Virus record (IMG/VR): IMGVR_UViG_3300035180_001597
Location: 1-31,028 of that record
Reading direction: 5' to 3' (one strand)
DNA: 31,028 nucleotides
Origin: a virus
Both the position numbers and the translations under genes were made by a program. Below, one piece after another: positions 15,787-23,964 of this stretch (positions are counted from its first letter, which is position 1; every line of letters begins with the position of its first letter). The notes under the pieces were generated by a model. That model saw nothing but the letters and a program-made list of their open reading frames with translations, had not been told where the DNA came from and did no database searches.

Positions 15787-16181
15787 TAGCTGAGCACCGT
15801 AGAGTTACGGAGCCGCACATACAGGGAGACGATGTTACCCGCACCCGCTGCAATGTCCGCCGCTGACGCACCGTTGAAAATCGTAAACGGCAGGGTGTAG
15901 AGGTTGGCAGCGCTCTTGGTTGCAGTGCCGAAACACACGGACCAGGAGCCAGCGGGGGTACCCAGAGCAACGGAGCCAGAGCAGGCCCCGAGACCCACGT
16001 AGGGGTCTTTGATGAGGAGCGTATAGGTACCCACACCCGTACGGGCGAGGGTGACGTATGTCCCCTTGAGATCGCCTTCTCCCAGCACCGGGGCTGAGGT
16101 GCCCTGTGGGAGGAAAGTGATCTCATAATCAACGGCCCTGTGGGCGTTAGTTAGAGAGTCAAATAGCGTGCGCTGTCCCAT
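15786..16181 (-). CDS. Capsid-associated/decoration-type protein
   Basis: This 131-aa beta-rich protein opens with RTLFDSLTNAHRAVDYEITF and contains Gly/Thr-rich strands (YVTLARTGVGTYTLLIKDPY, VGLGACSGSVALG). It is encoded directly downstream of the major capsid gene, 25 bases away, where head-decoration or capsid-fibre proteins usually lie. It shares one base with the start of the next gene. The composition suits an Ig-like or jelly-roll decoration protein. Family name not recognised. Confidence 0.6.
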   Translation of the reverse strand: MGQRTLFDSLTNAHRAVDYEITFLPQGTSAPVLGEGDLKGTYVTLARTGVGTYTLLIKDPYVGLGACSGSVALGTPAGSWSVCFGTATKSAANLYTLPFTIFNGASAADIAAGAGNIVSLYVRLRNSTVLS

Positions 16182-16206
16182 GACGGATTACTCCTAAGAA
16201 AGTGGA

Positions 16207-17448
16207 TTAGAAGGTAACTACGCCGTTCCAGCCGGGAGCCGAACAGAACGTAGTTGCACGGTAGTAGGCGTGCGCCGTATAGGAGTCGTTTGCTTGCTGA
16301 CGGAGCCAGTCACCGGACAGCTTGTCCATGGCCTGGAAGCGGGGCAGCTCACCCACAGAGACAAGCTCCCAGGTGTTTTTCTGGAGCATGTACCCGATAC
16401 CCTGAGGGCAGAAAGGATCCTGGAGGACCGTTACCATGCCCGTCGGACATGCGAGCTTGAAGCCCTCAAACGAGATCTGAGCGTCCCCGAAGGAGCCCAC
16501 AGTCTGAGGCGCGTACATCTGCTTAGATGCAAGCTCCTTGGCCAGGTCAACGAAGTCCAGCGGGTTCATGACCGCTGTATCGGGCTGGCCGTAGAAACGG
16601 CTGATGAGGGCCGCAAGCTGAATCAGGGATTCAGTCTTAGGGGCTCCAAGGCCGTTGTATCGGACACCACCAAGGCGCTCAGGATCGCCCGAACGGTCTA
16701 CGCCACAGAAGGCCGTAGAGGTGGGGGACGTGGTAGGCAGCCAACCCGCAAGACCGATGATCTTGGAGTTATAGTCGCCTTGCTTGAACAAAAAGTCAGA
16801 GGCAGCGACAGCCGCGATACCAGCAGACCAGTTACCCGAAACCGTGATGGTACCGGTTGCCGTATTGACAGCTGTGACCGTGACGGTGGCACCAGCCGAA
16901 CGGGTACCCGCATTGGGGATGCCAGAGTCTACTGAGGCCTGGAGGACGTCACCTACTTGGAAATTCAAGATTTGGCTGATGTTCGCCAGGGTGATCGTGG
17001 GGGTACCAACGTTGGAACCAGCAGAGATCTGGCCGATAGCTCCACCACCGTCACCATAGAGGCCTGTACCCAGCGAGATGCCCAGCGACAGCAAAGCGCC
17101 GTCGACCTCACCCATGGCAGCGTCTACTAGGGAGTTTTGGTCCCCGGCTGCCAAGTCAACTACGGTGCCGCTGATGTTTGCGGCGCAATAGTCAGAAGCC
17201 CACGCACAGGTGAATTTCTTGTAGCTCGAAGCTGCACCGGTTGCGCCGTATGCAACCGTGTCCGACGCTGAGCGGGTTGTAGCCGTTGCGTTGCGGATCG
17301 TTCCCTGCCAGGAGGCACCACCACCATTGGTGTTCTTGGGCATGATGCCCAGAAGGGACGACTTGATTACGATGCTCTCTACCTTCTTCTTCGTGTAGCG
17401 TTGCTTGACGAAGTTCTGAAGCTGAGAGGAGTCGAGAATATTAGCCAT
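16207..17448 (-). CDS. Major capsid protein (HK97-fold type)
   Basis: This 413-aa protein is encoded just after the scaffold gene and before head-tail genes, the expected major-capsid position. It opens with a basic N-terminal arm (FVKQRYTKKKVESIVIKSS) and has a glycine/alanine-rich core and an inserted beta domain (about residues 155-225, TITLANISQILNFQVGDVLQ and TVTVTAVNTATGTITVSGNW). The C-terminal half carries MNPLDFVDLAKELASKQMY and RQQANDSYTAHAYYRATT, typical of HK97-fold P- and A-domain elements. The 106-base leader upstream holds a hairpin and an AGGGG near the ATG at 17448. The assignment rests on position, size and these patterns together. Confidence 0.78.
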   Translation of the reverse strand: MANILDSSQLQNFVKQRYTKKKVESIVIKSSLLGIMPKNTNGGGASWQGTIRNATATTRSASDTVAYGATGAASSYKKFTCAWASDYCAANISGTVVDLAAGDQNSLVDAAMGEVDGALLSLGISLGTGLYGDGGGAIGQISAGSNVGTPTITLANISQILNFQVGDVLQASVDSGIPNAGTRSAGATVTVTAVNTATGTITVSGNWSAGIAAVAASDFLFKQGDYNSKIIGLAGWLPTTSPTSTAFCGVDRSGDPERLGGVRYNGLGAPKTESLIQLAALISRFYGQPDTAVMNPLDFVDLAKELASKQMYAPQTVGSFGDAQISFEGFKLACPTGMVTVLQDPFCPQGIGYMLQKNTWELVSVGELPRFQAMDKLSGDWLRQQANDSYTAHAYYRATTFCSAPGWNGVVTF

Positions 17449-17507
17449 GACGAAAGCCCCTGAAACGCAGGCTTGTCGGCGGTTGAAAACCCTATGTCCT
17501 CAGTGGG

Positions 17508-17528
17508 CCGAACAAGCGATTTGCTCGG
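17508..17528 (-). promoter_or_regulatory. Leader hairpin upstream of the major capsid gene
   Basis: On the minus strand, CCGAGCAA-ATCGC-TTGTTCGG forms an 8-bp stem with one G-U pair and a five-base loop. It lies in the 106-base gap between scaffold and capsid genes, the longest gap inside the virion block before 22961. There is no T tract, so it is not an obvious terminator. It could stabilise or separately regulate the capsid message. Confidence 0.35.
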
Positions 17529-17554
17529 CTCGCGACGCGGGTACTAACTGGGCT

Positions 17555-18469
17555 CTACTTCATCGATGCTTTGAATTGGGCAGCGAAGTAGCGCTTTTGC
17601 TCAGAGTCCGACATGTCATCAATAGACTTGGGGGCTGAGCTAGAGCGTGAGCTGAGATCGTTAGTAATCGTCCGAGACGTCTGGGCCGTTTTTTCGTCGC
17701 TGGCCGGTGCTTCTGCTTTACGGGGCCTTGATTCGGTCTTTGCTTTGGCTTTCGCCGAAAAGTCTTCCTCTAGGTAACCAAGTGCATCATCAAAACTATA
17801 TTGGTTGCCCGTACGCTTGTAGGCCTCTGCAAGAACGTGCCTTACCCGCTCAACCACGATATCGTCTGGCAACAGGGACACATGGGGATACTTGGTTTCA
17901 TCCGCTGCCTGTGTCTTGACGTATTCGATGTTACGGGCGATCTGTCCCTGCCTTACCCGCTGTTGCTCAGCCGCTCTAGCGGCCCGGTCCTCATTGATCA
18001 TCCGCTCAACCCGCTGCACCTCAGTCTCCTGGGGGGCCTGGTTGTTGAGGTTGTTGATTACGAAGTCCACAGCTTGCTGTGCTGTAAGGCCCATCTCCTG
18101 GAGGGCCGTAGTCAGGTCCCCCCTCTGGGCCTTCTCACGGAAGGATTGGACCTTGGCAGCCTCAGCCCTGGCCTGTGTCAGCTCTTGCTGGGTGCGCGCA
18201 TAGTCAGCCTGTAGGCGCTCAGTCTTGGCCCGCTGACGTGCACGCTTCTCTTGCTGGGCCTTGGTGCGCGCTAGCGTCTCCTTTGCCCGGTCAAGCCTGC
18301 TCTTCTCCTGTGCCGCTGCCTCCACCTGTTCGGGTGTTTGCGGCTGCTGGGAGGCCTCTGGAGAGCCTTCCACGGGTGGGCTCCCTTCGGTCGCCTCCAC
18401 GGGTGCGGGGCTCTCAGAGGCTACAGGTGAGGGTGTGGCTACAAGGGATGCGGTTGCGAGATCGGACAT
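17555..18469 (-). CDS. Capsid assembly scaffolding protein
   Basis: This 304-aa protein lies between portal and major capsid. The N-terminus is Pro/Glu/Ser-rich and disordered (residues 10-50). Residues about 50-125 are a highly charged Arg/Lys/Glu/Gln coiled coil (KSRLDRAKETLARTKAQQEK). A second helical region follows, and the basic C-terminus ends EQKRYFAAQFKASMK. This layout (acidic disordered start, long helix, short basic capsid-binding tail) is typical of phage scaffolds. It would guide coat assembly and be absent from the mature virion. The start ATG at 18469 lies 12 bases after the portal stop. Confidence 0.78.
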   Translation of the reverse strand: MSDLATASLVATPSPVASESPAPVEATEGSPPVEGSPEASQQPQTPEQVEAAAQEKSRLDRAKETLARTKAQQEKRARQRAKTERLQADYARTQQELTQARAEAAKVQSFREKAQRGDLTTALQEMGLTAQQAVDFVINNLNNQAPQETEVQRVERMINEDRAARAAEQQRVRQGQIARNIEYVKTQAADETKYPHVSLLPDDIVVERVRHVLAEAYKRTGNQYSFDDALGYLEEDFSAKAKAKTESRPRKAEAPASDEKTAQTSRTITNDLSSRSSSAPKSIDDMSDSEQKRYFAAQFKASMK

Positions 18470-18481
18470 GGGTACTTTCGG

Positions 18482-20344
18482 TTAAGCCGCTTGCGGCTGG
18501 GGAGGTGGTCCAGGGGGTGCGCCCTGAGGTGGCCCTGGAGGGCCAGGAGCTGCACCCGGTGGGGGTGCCGGTGGGGGTGCCGGTGGGGCCGGTGGTGTGA
18601 GCATCGCTTGGGCCCGCTCCATCCAACGGCGCATCAGCTCCAGGGTTTCCTCAGGCTCAGCTGGGCTAGCCATCTTGGCCCTGAGGTATGCGGTCTGTAC
18701 GAGCTTGATAGACTCACCCAGATTCATCTCAGGTTCAGGGCTGACCCACTTCCCCTGGAGAAGGGTGTCAATCATGCTCTGTGTGAGGTCATAGGATGCG
18801 TTTTGGTCTTTGAAGTAGGTTTCAAGGTCGGGATTGGCTGCTAGGAGCCTTCCAGCGTCCTGAGGCGACATGAGGCCCCCGGTTGCCATGCCCTGGACGA
18901 TCTCCAGGAGTGCAGCCGGATCGTCAGCCAGCGCATTGCCAGGCTTCATTTTCAGGATGAATTCGTCATCATCCATGTGGGCATCTGCCCAGCTCGTTGC
19001 CTGGAAGATGTCGCGGTTAACCTCGGTCTTGACCGTGTAGCCACGGCACTTCTTAGCGATCTCACGGGCCAGGGCGATCTCTTGCCGGGCAAGCCTGAGA
19101 AAGAAGTCCTGGTATGAGCGGTAGGAGGGTTGGAAGCGCTGGGCCTGGACGTCAGCGTAAACAAGCATGGCCCTGCCAGAGTTGAGGCCAGCTGGCTTCT
19201 GGCTCTGAGCCGTCATCTGGCTTACGCCCACGTTCTCGAATGCCTTTTGCACTAACCAATTGAGGTGCTGGAAGAGCTGAGGGCTAATAGGGTCTACGCC
19301 CTGCCAAGTCGGGGGCATGCCCTTGTGTTGGATGATGGAGCCGATCCGGTTGTTGATTTGCTCCAGCGGCACCTGTCCAGCCTGCACAAGCCAATGACCG
19401 GTAAGCAGCTCCAGGGAACGCTGTATCTTTACTAGGATCTTGTTGATCGCTAGCTGGATACCCCGTAGCTCATAGACCAGGGATCCGGATTGGATGCCCA
19501 TTCGAGGCTGTAGGCGATAGAGCCACTCAAAGGGAGGCGTCAGACGTGTCCAGGCTTGATCCTCCAGGAGTGTCTGACCACAGATGATGACGCGCCTACC
19601 ATCCTTGCTGGACTTCGTTCCGGGCAGGTGCCAGGCCTCCACAACCACCACCCGATCACGGGATACCTGGCCGTCAGCGTCCTGTAGAAGATCGTCAAAG
19701 CCATTTGTCTTGGCTACCCGGATGTCCTCAGCGCGCTCAGGGAATTGGTCCATGAGCGCCATTCGGTCTACGGTCCGAATGTGGTAAAAGTTCTTGAGGC
19801 TCTTGTGTCCGTAGTAGGCCTCAGACGGGTCTACCAGTAGCTCCCAGGGGTAGATCCGATCGGCTACGATCTGAGGGCTTGCAGCGTCAGCCGTGTCAGC
19901 CCAGAGCTTGACGATCGCCTGACCAAAAATGCACGCATCCAAGACCAGGTTAGGGGCCATCTCATGGAGGCCAGCCTCATAGCTGATACCGTCCGTGAAT
20001 TTCTCCAGGGCCTCAGCTCGCTTCTGTGTGGCGTAGTCTGCCCCAGCTGGCTGGAAGATGGCCTTTGGGCGATCCTTGGTAAGCGTCGCTGTGAAGCTGT
20101 CACAGACAGCTTTGACCACGTTTAAGCTTAGGCTCTGGTCTGCATCCCCGGAAAACGATGTGTGGCGGTATTTGCCAGAGAAGAGCCCCGGCATATGCCC
20201 ACCGTAGAGGCGAGCATTGCGCCACATGATTTCACGCTCATAGGTGGCCTGAGTCCAGAGCTTGGACGCCACAGACTGAACGATCCTTGCTCGGTCGTCC
20301 TCCTGATCATCATTCCACCACCGAATATCAACTGTTGGTTTCAC
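18482..20344 (-). CDS. Portal protein
   Basis: This 620-aa protein forms the dodecameric vertex through which DNA is packaged. It has the usual features of podovirus portals: an N-terminal Trp/Asp-rich segment with NARLYGGHMPG and DADQSLSLNVVKAVCDSF (clip/wing start), VVVVEAWHLPGTK, GSLVYELRGIQLAINKI, and a long helical stem/crown in the C-terminal half. The last 45 residues are a proline/glycine-rich tail (PPAPPAPPPAPPPG), which is unusual and probably flexible. It starts with GTG at 20344 and overlaps the upstream stop as GTGA. Position between terminase and scaffold supports the call. Confidence 0.88.
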   Translation of the reverse strand: MKPTVDIRWWNDDQEDDRARIVQSVASKLWTQATYEREIMWRNARLYGGHMPGLFSGKYRHTSFSGDADQSLSLNVVKAVCDSFTATLTKDRPKAIFQPAGADYATQKRAEALEKFTDGISYEAGLHEMAPNLVLDACIFGQAIVKLWADTADAASPQIVADRIYPWELLVDPSEAYYGHKSLKNFYHIRTVDRMALMDQFPERAEDIRVAKTNGFDDLLQDADGQVSRDRVVVVEAWHLPGTKSSKDGRRVIICGQTLLEDQAWTRLTPPFEWLYRLQPRMGIQSGSLVYELRGIQLAINKILVKIQRSLELLTGHWLVQAGQVPLEQINNRIGSIIQHKGMPPTWQGVDPISPQLFQHLNWLVQKAFENVGVSQMTAQSQKPAGLNSGRAMLVYADVQAQRFQPSYRSYQDFFLRLARQEIALAREIAKKCRGYTVKTEVNRDIFQATSWADAHMDDDEFILKMKPGNALADDPAALLEIVQGMATGGLMSPQDAGRLLAANPDLETYFKDQNASYDLTQSMIDTLLQGKWVSPEPEMNLGESIKLVQTAYLRAKMASPAEPEETLELMRRWMERAQAMLTPPAPPAPPPAPPPGAAPGPPGPPQGAPPGPPPQPQAA

Positions 20345-20568
20345 CCATGGCTACCAAGTTCCGTTTCCCCCGGGAAACCTTCGGATGACGCGAACAAGAG
20401 GCGATCCTCTTCCCGCTGTTGCTCTTCCCTTGTGGGGGGCTTGCGCGTAGGTGCACGGGGAGGCATGACGATCGAGATCTCGCCTTGCTGGTCATCCTTG
20501 AGGACAAGCTGAGTAAGCCCCTCATCCCGCATGACCTGGGCATACTGACGTAGTAGCTCTGGGCTCAT
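20341..20568 (-). CDS. Small hypothetical protein upstream of portal
   Basis: This 75-aa protein is translationally coupled on both sides, with ATGA overlapping the gene upstream and GTGA overlapping the portal start. The N-terminal half is a helix-strand unit (LRQYAQVMRDEGLTQLVLKD then GEISIVMPP); the rest is charged and probably disordered. Small proteins with this opening are common next to phage portal or terminase genes, but I know of no function. Confidence 0.6.
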   Translation of the reverse strand: MSPELLRQYAQVMRDEGLTQLVLKDDQQGEISIVMPPRAPTRKPPTREEQQREEDRLLFASSEGFPGETELGSHG

Positions 20569-20939
20569 ACGGCTGTGCCAGGAGCTGGGGCCACGATCTT
20601 CTTCTTCGCGACAGGCTTGGACGGGGCTACGGCCTTCTCCACGTAGGGAGGGGCAAGCTTTACGGGCGCTGCCTTGGGTGCATGCGGGTCCTCAAAGCCA
20701 AGCTCAGTGATATCCTGGCCGGGCTGCAATTCGAATTCCAGCGCCGCACCAACGTGCACGATCCTGTGGGCGTTGCCTTTGCGGATGTAGATCAGGTCCC
20801 CACTGATCTGGATATCGTCCACACCACCTGAGGCAGCGTGGCCCGTACCAAGTACGTGGGCAAAGATGTATGAGGAGCTTGCGCTAGTGTTGGGCACACG
20901 CACAGCACCAACCAGGTTGAGGGTTTTAATCTTGAGCAT
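20565..20939 (-). CDS. Small hypothetical virion-region protein
   Basis: This is a 124-aa protein. The first 85 residues are beta-rich with Gly and Ser (LVGAVRVPNTSASSSYIFAH, DDIQISGDLIYIRKG, HVGAALEFELQPGQDI). The last 35 are Lys/Pro/Ala-rich and likely disordered. It has a good Shine-Dalgarno (GAGG, seven bases from the ATG at 20939) and overlaps its upstream neighbour by 14 bases. It could be a small head-vertex or decoration protein; the family is not recognised. Confidence 0.55.
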   Translation of the reverse strand: MLKIKTLNLVGAVRVPNTSASSSYIFAHVLGTGHAASGGVDDIQISGDLIYIRKGNAHRIVHVGAALEFELQPGQDITELGFEDPHAPKAAPVKLAPPYVEKAVAPSKPVAKKKIVAPAPGTAV

Positions 20940-21504
20940 CAGGATCCTCGGTCATGTGAGTAAAGAAGACGTACGGGTTGAATTGCCAGCTAGCTGGCTC
21001 AGGGAAGGACGCTAAGAAATGTCCAGTCTCGGGGTCCTGGGGATCGCCTTTTTGCTTGGACCGAAACCAGGTAGTGTCACAGACCTTGTGAGTCATGATC
21101 GCTGGGGCCTTGCCAAACGGCTCCAGGAGAGCCGTGGCCATGCCTAGCCGTCTCATGTCCCTACGGACGTAGACGTAATGGACGATCCGGGTGGGCTCCT
21201 CATAGGCAGCCCACCCAACAAGGGCCGTGGGCGCGCCCAGAACGTGGGCGATCCTCAGCGTGGATCGCCTCAGCGCAATCTCAATCAGGCGCCTGTGCTC
21301 TCGCCTGTAGGTGCTGGCACCTGAGTAGCGCCCACCCATAGGAGCGTCCCGGTTGGCTTCAAGCCATGAGCTCACTACGAAACCGTAGTCAGCTGGAGTG
21401 CCCTCGCGAATTGCCCAAAGGGGCCTTTCGGATAGCTCTTTCGCTGTGGGGGTTGGCACACCAAGGGGGCGGTATAGGTGCTTTAGTAATCCTCTTCCCA
21501 CCAT
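20926..21504 (-). CDS. GNAT-like N-acetyltransferase fold protein
   Basis: This 192-aa protein carries a recognisable GNAT acetyl-CoA-binding motif A, YVYVRRDMRRLGMATALL (about residues 110-127). It is preceded by the strand LVGWAAYE and by WAIREGTPADYGFV near residue 30, which resembles the N-terminal GNAT strand. The R-x-x-G-x-A loop has Gly121 and Ala123. The substrate cannot be told from sequence. It lies between the large terminase (22-base overlap) and portal-side genes, so it is expressed with packaging functions. A GNAT-like gene at this place recurs in some podoviruses, where it may modify a virion or host protein or DNA; this is inference. Confidence 0.65.
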   Translation of the reverse strand: MVGRGLLKHLYRPLGVPTPTAKELSERPLWAIREGTPADYGFVVSSWLEANRDAPMGGRYSGASTYRREHRRLIEIALRRSTLRIAHVLGAPTALVGWAAYEEPTRIVHYVYVRRDMRRLGMATALLEPFGKAPAIMTHKVCDTTWFRSKQKGDPQDPETGHFLASFPEPASWQFNPYVFFTHMTEDPDAQD

Positions 21505-22961
21505 TCTTGGGGGTTCTGGCGCCTCTGTTCATCTTCTCGGTGCCAGGCTTCCGTCTGAGCGTGGATGCGCTCAGCCTCAGTCATGGGTGGGGGTGGGGGC
21601 TCAGCGTGGTAGTTGAAACACGATTGCCACCCGTACAAGGTGGCATCCAAGAGGTGGTCCTCTGAGCCGCTGGCTACGTCGTCTGATTCATCGTTCCATC
21701 GGACTGAGGCCCACTCCTTGAGAAGCGGCTCAGCCATGATGGGATCTACCTTGATTAGCCCACGGGCCAGGTAGCCTTTCATGAGCCGCATCATGGGCCC
21801 CTTGTACCCAGGGCGCTTATCGGCCGCCTCAATGGGGAGCTGGAAGCGTCTCCTCATTTCCTCCTGGTAGGTCTTACCCATGCCTCCCTGGTCACCCACC
21901 ATGGAGGAGAAGCGATAGCGCTTGTCCAGATCCTTTACGACCTGGGCAGCCTGGTCTGTGAGTAGTTCGGCCTTTTTGAGCGCCTCCACTACGTAGACGG
22001 TGGGATCATCGGCCTTGATACCGAGAACACTAAAGGCGCTTGCGTGCGTATAGCCGTAGTCCACTCCCAGGTGATATGAGACGAACGGGCGCTCATTTCG
22101 GGAGGGCTCATAGAGGTTGATCTTTCGGTCCCACTTGAAGATCTGATCCCCACCGTCGTCTAGCCACTCTCCATCACCCAACTGTCTACGGGTGGTTTCG
22201 TCCAAGTGGCTGAGAGACTCCCTGAGGGATGTGGCATTGATCGAAAGGTTGTCCTCAATGATGCTGGGGACGTAAACCCGCTTGGGGGACGCGCTCATAA
22301 GGAAACGCTCTTTCACCCACTTGGCCCCTGGCCCTCCAGGGTTCGCGGTTGCCCTCATCCGCAAGGGGATGTCTGATTTGGCGTCCTGGCTCTGCCGGGA
22401 GAACAGGTACTGATACGTATATTCGTCTTTGAAGTGGCAGATCTCATCAAAGGCAATGAACTGGTATGAGCCCCCCTGGAACTTGTAGATATCTAGGCGC
22501 TCATTGTCGAGGCCGGCTAGCTGGAGCCGTGCCCCAGAGGGAAAGGACCATGTCTTGTGCTGCTCGCTCCACTGAGCCGCTGTGCTGCCTAGCCACTCAT
22601 GGAGCTTGGGGATCAGAGCCTCACTGGAGTTTCGTAGATCGCTCAGCGTCTTACGGAAGATGATCGCGTTATAGCCCGGCCGGTCTACATACTTGAGGGC
22701 ACTAGCCAGGAGGGCGATCGTCTTACCTCCACGGGTTGCACCACCGTAGAGAGCCTCACGGGCCTGGAGGTCTACAAACTCTTGCTGACGTGGGTACAGG
22801 TCGTAGGGGCAGAACTGGATAGCCCTTGCGGCTCTAGCGTCCTCATTCTCAATCTCAGCCAGCTTGGCTAGGAGCACCTCCCGGGACTGCCCTGCTTTCA
22901 GGTCAGCGTTATACGGGACTGGCCGGGGGGCTTTCTTCGGTCGCTGAGGTGGGGACGGCAC
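21483..22961 (-). CDS. terL: Terminase large subunit (DNA-packaging ATPase/nuclease)
   Basis: This 492-aa motor packages DNA into the prohead. The ATPase domain shows Walker A GGATRGGKT (residues 73-81), Walker B FIAFDE (168-173, with catalytic Glu173) and the coupling motif ATANPGG (204-210). The RNase H-like nuclease domain has Asp301 in GVDYGYTH, Asp357 in MVGDQGG and Asp436/Asp439 in EDHLLDA. Length and motifs are complete. The start is GTG at 22961 with no clear Shine-Dalgarno. A strong terminator lies directly upstream, so it must have its own promoter or depend on read-through. The small subunit is not adjacent; a cassette of about 1.8 kb separates them. Confidence 0.95.
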   Translation of the reverse strand: MPSPPQRPKKAPRPVPYNADLKAGQSREVLLAKLAEIENEDARAARAIQFCPYDLYPRQQEFVDLQAREALYGGATRGGKTIALLASALKYVDRPGYNAIIFRKTLSDLRNSSEALIPKLHEWLGSTAAQWSEQHKTWSFPSGARLQLAGLDNERLDIYKFQGGSYQFIAFDEICHFKDEYTYQYLFSRQSQDAKSDIPLRMRATANPGGPGAKWVKERFLMSASPKRVYVPSIIEDNLSINATSLRESLSHLDETTRRQLGDGEWLDDGGDQIFKWDRKINLYEPSRNERPFVSYHLGVDYGYTHASAFSVLGIKADDPTVYVVEALKKAELLTDQAAQVVKDLDKRYRFSSMVGDQGGMGKTYQEEMRRRFQLPIEAADKRPGYKGPMMRLMKGYLARGLIKVDPIMAEPLLKEWASVRWNDESDDVASGSEDHLLDATLYGWQSCFNYHAEPPPPPMTEAERIHAQTEAWHREDEQRRQNPQEWWEEDY

Positions 22962-22979
22962 AGCACTGGGGGCGCAATA

Positions 22980-23020
22980 AAGAAAAACCCCCCTAGGAAA
23001 ATGCCTTTCCTAGGGGGTTA
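22980..23020 (-). terminator. Rho-independent terminator between the 67-aa gene and terL
   Basis: CCCCCTAGGAAA (22989-23000) pairs perfectly with TTTCCTAGGGGG (23006-23017) around a five-base loop. In the minus direction the stem is followed by TTTTTCTTTATT. It would stop transcripts of the small Cys/His gene before they enter terL. Confidence 0.85.
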
Positions 23021-23042
23021 GTGCCAGCTCTTTGGCTGTAGC

Positions 23043-23246
23043 TCAGTGCGGCTCAATGATGCTGGGCTCATCCTGCTGAGCGTCTACATCATCCTTGGTA
23101 GGCAAGTGATATACAGCCTTGTCGTATTCCCCGTAGTAGTGCGGGCCAGGATGGTCATGAGGTCCCACACATCTGGGGCCTTGCTCCCTGTCCGTGGAGG
23201 GGTTGTGGCCGCAAGCCTGCTCTAGGGTCGTCACATCATTGGACAT
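23043..23246 (-). CDS. Small Cys/His-rich protein (possible zinc binder)
   Basis: This is a 67-aa protein. The ATG at 23246 has an AGGAG Shine-Dalgarno eight bases upstream; this start is preferred over an open frame reaching much further upstream through the opposite-strand gene. Cys and His are clustered: ACGHNPS, then RCVGPHDHPGPHYYG. The C-x(4)-HDH-x-GPH arrangement is common in short phage proteins that may bind zinc. The C-terminus is acidic. It is flanked by a terminator downstream and a divergent gene upstream, so it is a single-gene transcript. Function unknown. Confidence 0.65.
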   Translation of the reverse strand: MSNDVTTLEQACGHNPSTDREQGPRCVGPHDHPGPHYYGEYDKAVYHLPTKDDVDAQQDEPSIIEPH

Positions 23247-23402
23247 GGGGGCATCTCCTGGAAGTAGAGCCCAGGCCCCAGACTCTACTGGGGCACTGCC
23301 TGATCGGGCTGGGCACCCCTGGAGATTTATAGGTACTTTACATGGGGGGTTGACGGGGGGCCTCAGGGGTGATGGTCTCGGGGCCCGACGATGGAGGTAA
23401 CG
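23247..23402. promoter_or_regulatory. Divergent promoter region of the accessory cassette
   Basis: This 156-base gap separates the minus 67-aa gene from the plus DNA-binding gene. AGTAGAG (23263-23269) and CTCTACT (23283-23289) form a 7-bp inverted repeat in the leader of the minus gene. TATAAA on the minus strand (around 23325-23330) is a fair -10, but its -35 is poor. TTGACG on the plus strand (23347-23352) is a fair -35 with a poor -10. Both promoters are therefore only tentative. Confidence 0.35.
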
Positions 23403-23840
23403 ATGGCAGCGAAGAAGAAGGCAGCGAAGAAGACCACTGAGGCACCCAAGGCAGCACCGAAACCGGGGACCTTGCCGGGCATCACCAAGAGCCAGTTTAT
23501 TAGGGACCACAGCCACCTGAGCCCAGCTGAGACCGTGGAGGCAGCTGCTAAGCAGGGGCTGACCATCACACCCGGTTTCGTGCATTCGGTCCGGTATGAC
23601 CAGAAGAAGAAAGCGGGTCAGGCCCCCGGCAAGCCTGGCAGGAAGCCCAAGAGCCTGGGGGCCACGGCTGCCAGCCTTCCTATCGTGAAGCTTGACCACC
23701 CGGACAAGGGGAGCCTGGGATCGGAACGGCTCAAGGCCACCCATGAGCAAGCCATGTGGGACGCTGTCCGGGACCTGGGGATCATCGCTGCACAGGACCT
23801 GATGCAACGGGCCGTGGATAAGCTGAGGAGGATCCCCTAG
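23403..23840 (+). CDS. Lys/Ala-rich DNA-binding protein of a type common in Myxococcota
   Basis: This is a 145-aa protein. The ATG at 23403 is chosen because GGAGG stands five bases before it; an earlier ATG at 23391 would place that Shine-Dalgarno inside the gene. The N-terminus is a histone-tail-like Lys/Ala segment (MAAKKKAAKKTTEAPKAAPK). The centre (about residues 27-65: SQFIRDHSHLSPAETVEAAA, GLTITPGFVHSVRYDQKKK) resembles a small winged-helix-like unit abundant in myxobacterial genomes with the form F-V-R-x(n)-A-x-x-x-G-I-x-L-T-x-x-Y-V-x-x-V-R. The C-terminal helix (WDAVRDLGIIAAQDLMQRAV) is usual in those relatives. It runs against the surrounding genes and has its own terminator, so it is probably a host-derived accessory gene, perhaps a regulator or nucleoid protein. 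Confidence 0.7.
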   Translation: MAAKKKAAKKTTEAPKAAPKPGTLPGITKSQFIRDHSHLSPAETVEAAAKQGLTITPGFVHSVRYDQKKKAGQAPGKPGRKPKSLGATAASLPIVKLDHPDKGSLGSERLKATHEQAMWDAVRDLGIIAAQDLMQRAVDKLRRIP

Positions 23841-23903
23841 CCAGCCAGCCAGAGTCACGCACGGGTCCTAGACGAGTGCGTGCCCAGCCAGCGGCTGTGG
23901 CGC

Positions 23904-23949
23904 AAGAGAAAGGCCCTCCCACCGTCAGGTGAGGGGGCCTTTCTCTTTT
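23904..23949. terminator. Bidirectional terminator between convergent genes
   Basis: AAGAGAAAGGCCC (23904-23916) pairs perfectly with GGGCCTTTCTCTT (23935-23947), a 13-bp stem, with T runs on both outgoing strands. It lies between the plus DNA-binding gene (stop 23840) and the minus serine recombinase gene (stop 23965), and can serve both. Confidence 0.9.
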
Positions 23950-23964
23950 GGGGTCTGGGGGGCT

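Noticed and set aside
16270-16935. 221-aa plus-strand frame
   Set aside because: It is antisense to the major capsid gene, Arg/Gly-rich shadow composition, no start signal.
23043-23858. 271-aa minus-strand frame
   Set aside because: Only its last 67 codons look coding and have a Shine-Dalgarno; the upstream part is antisense to the well-supported gene at 23403-23840.
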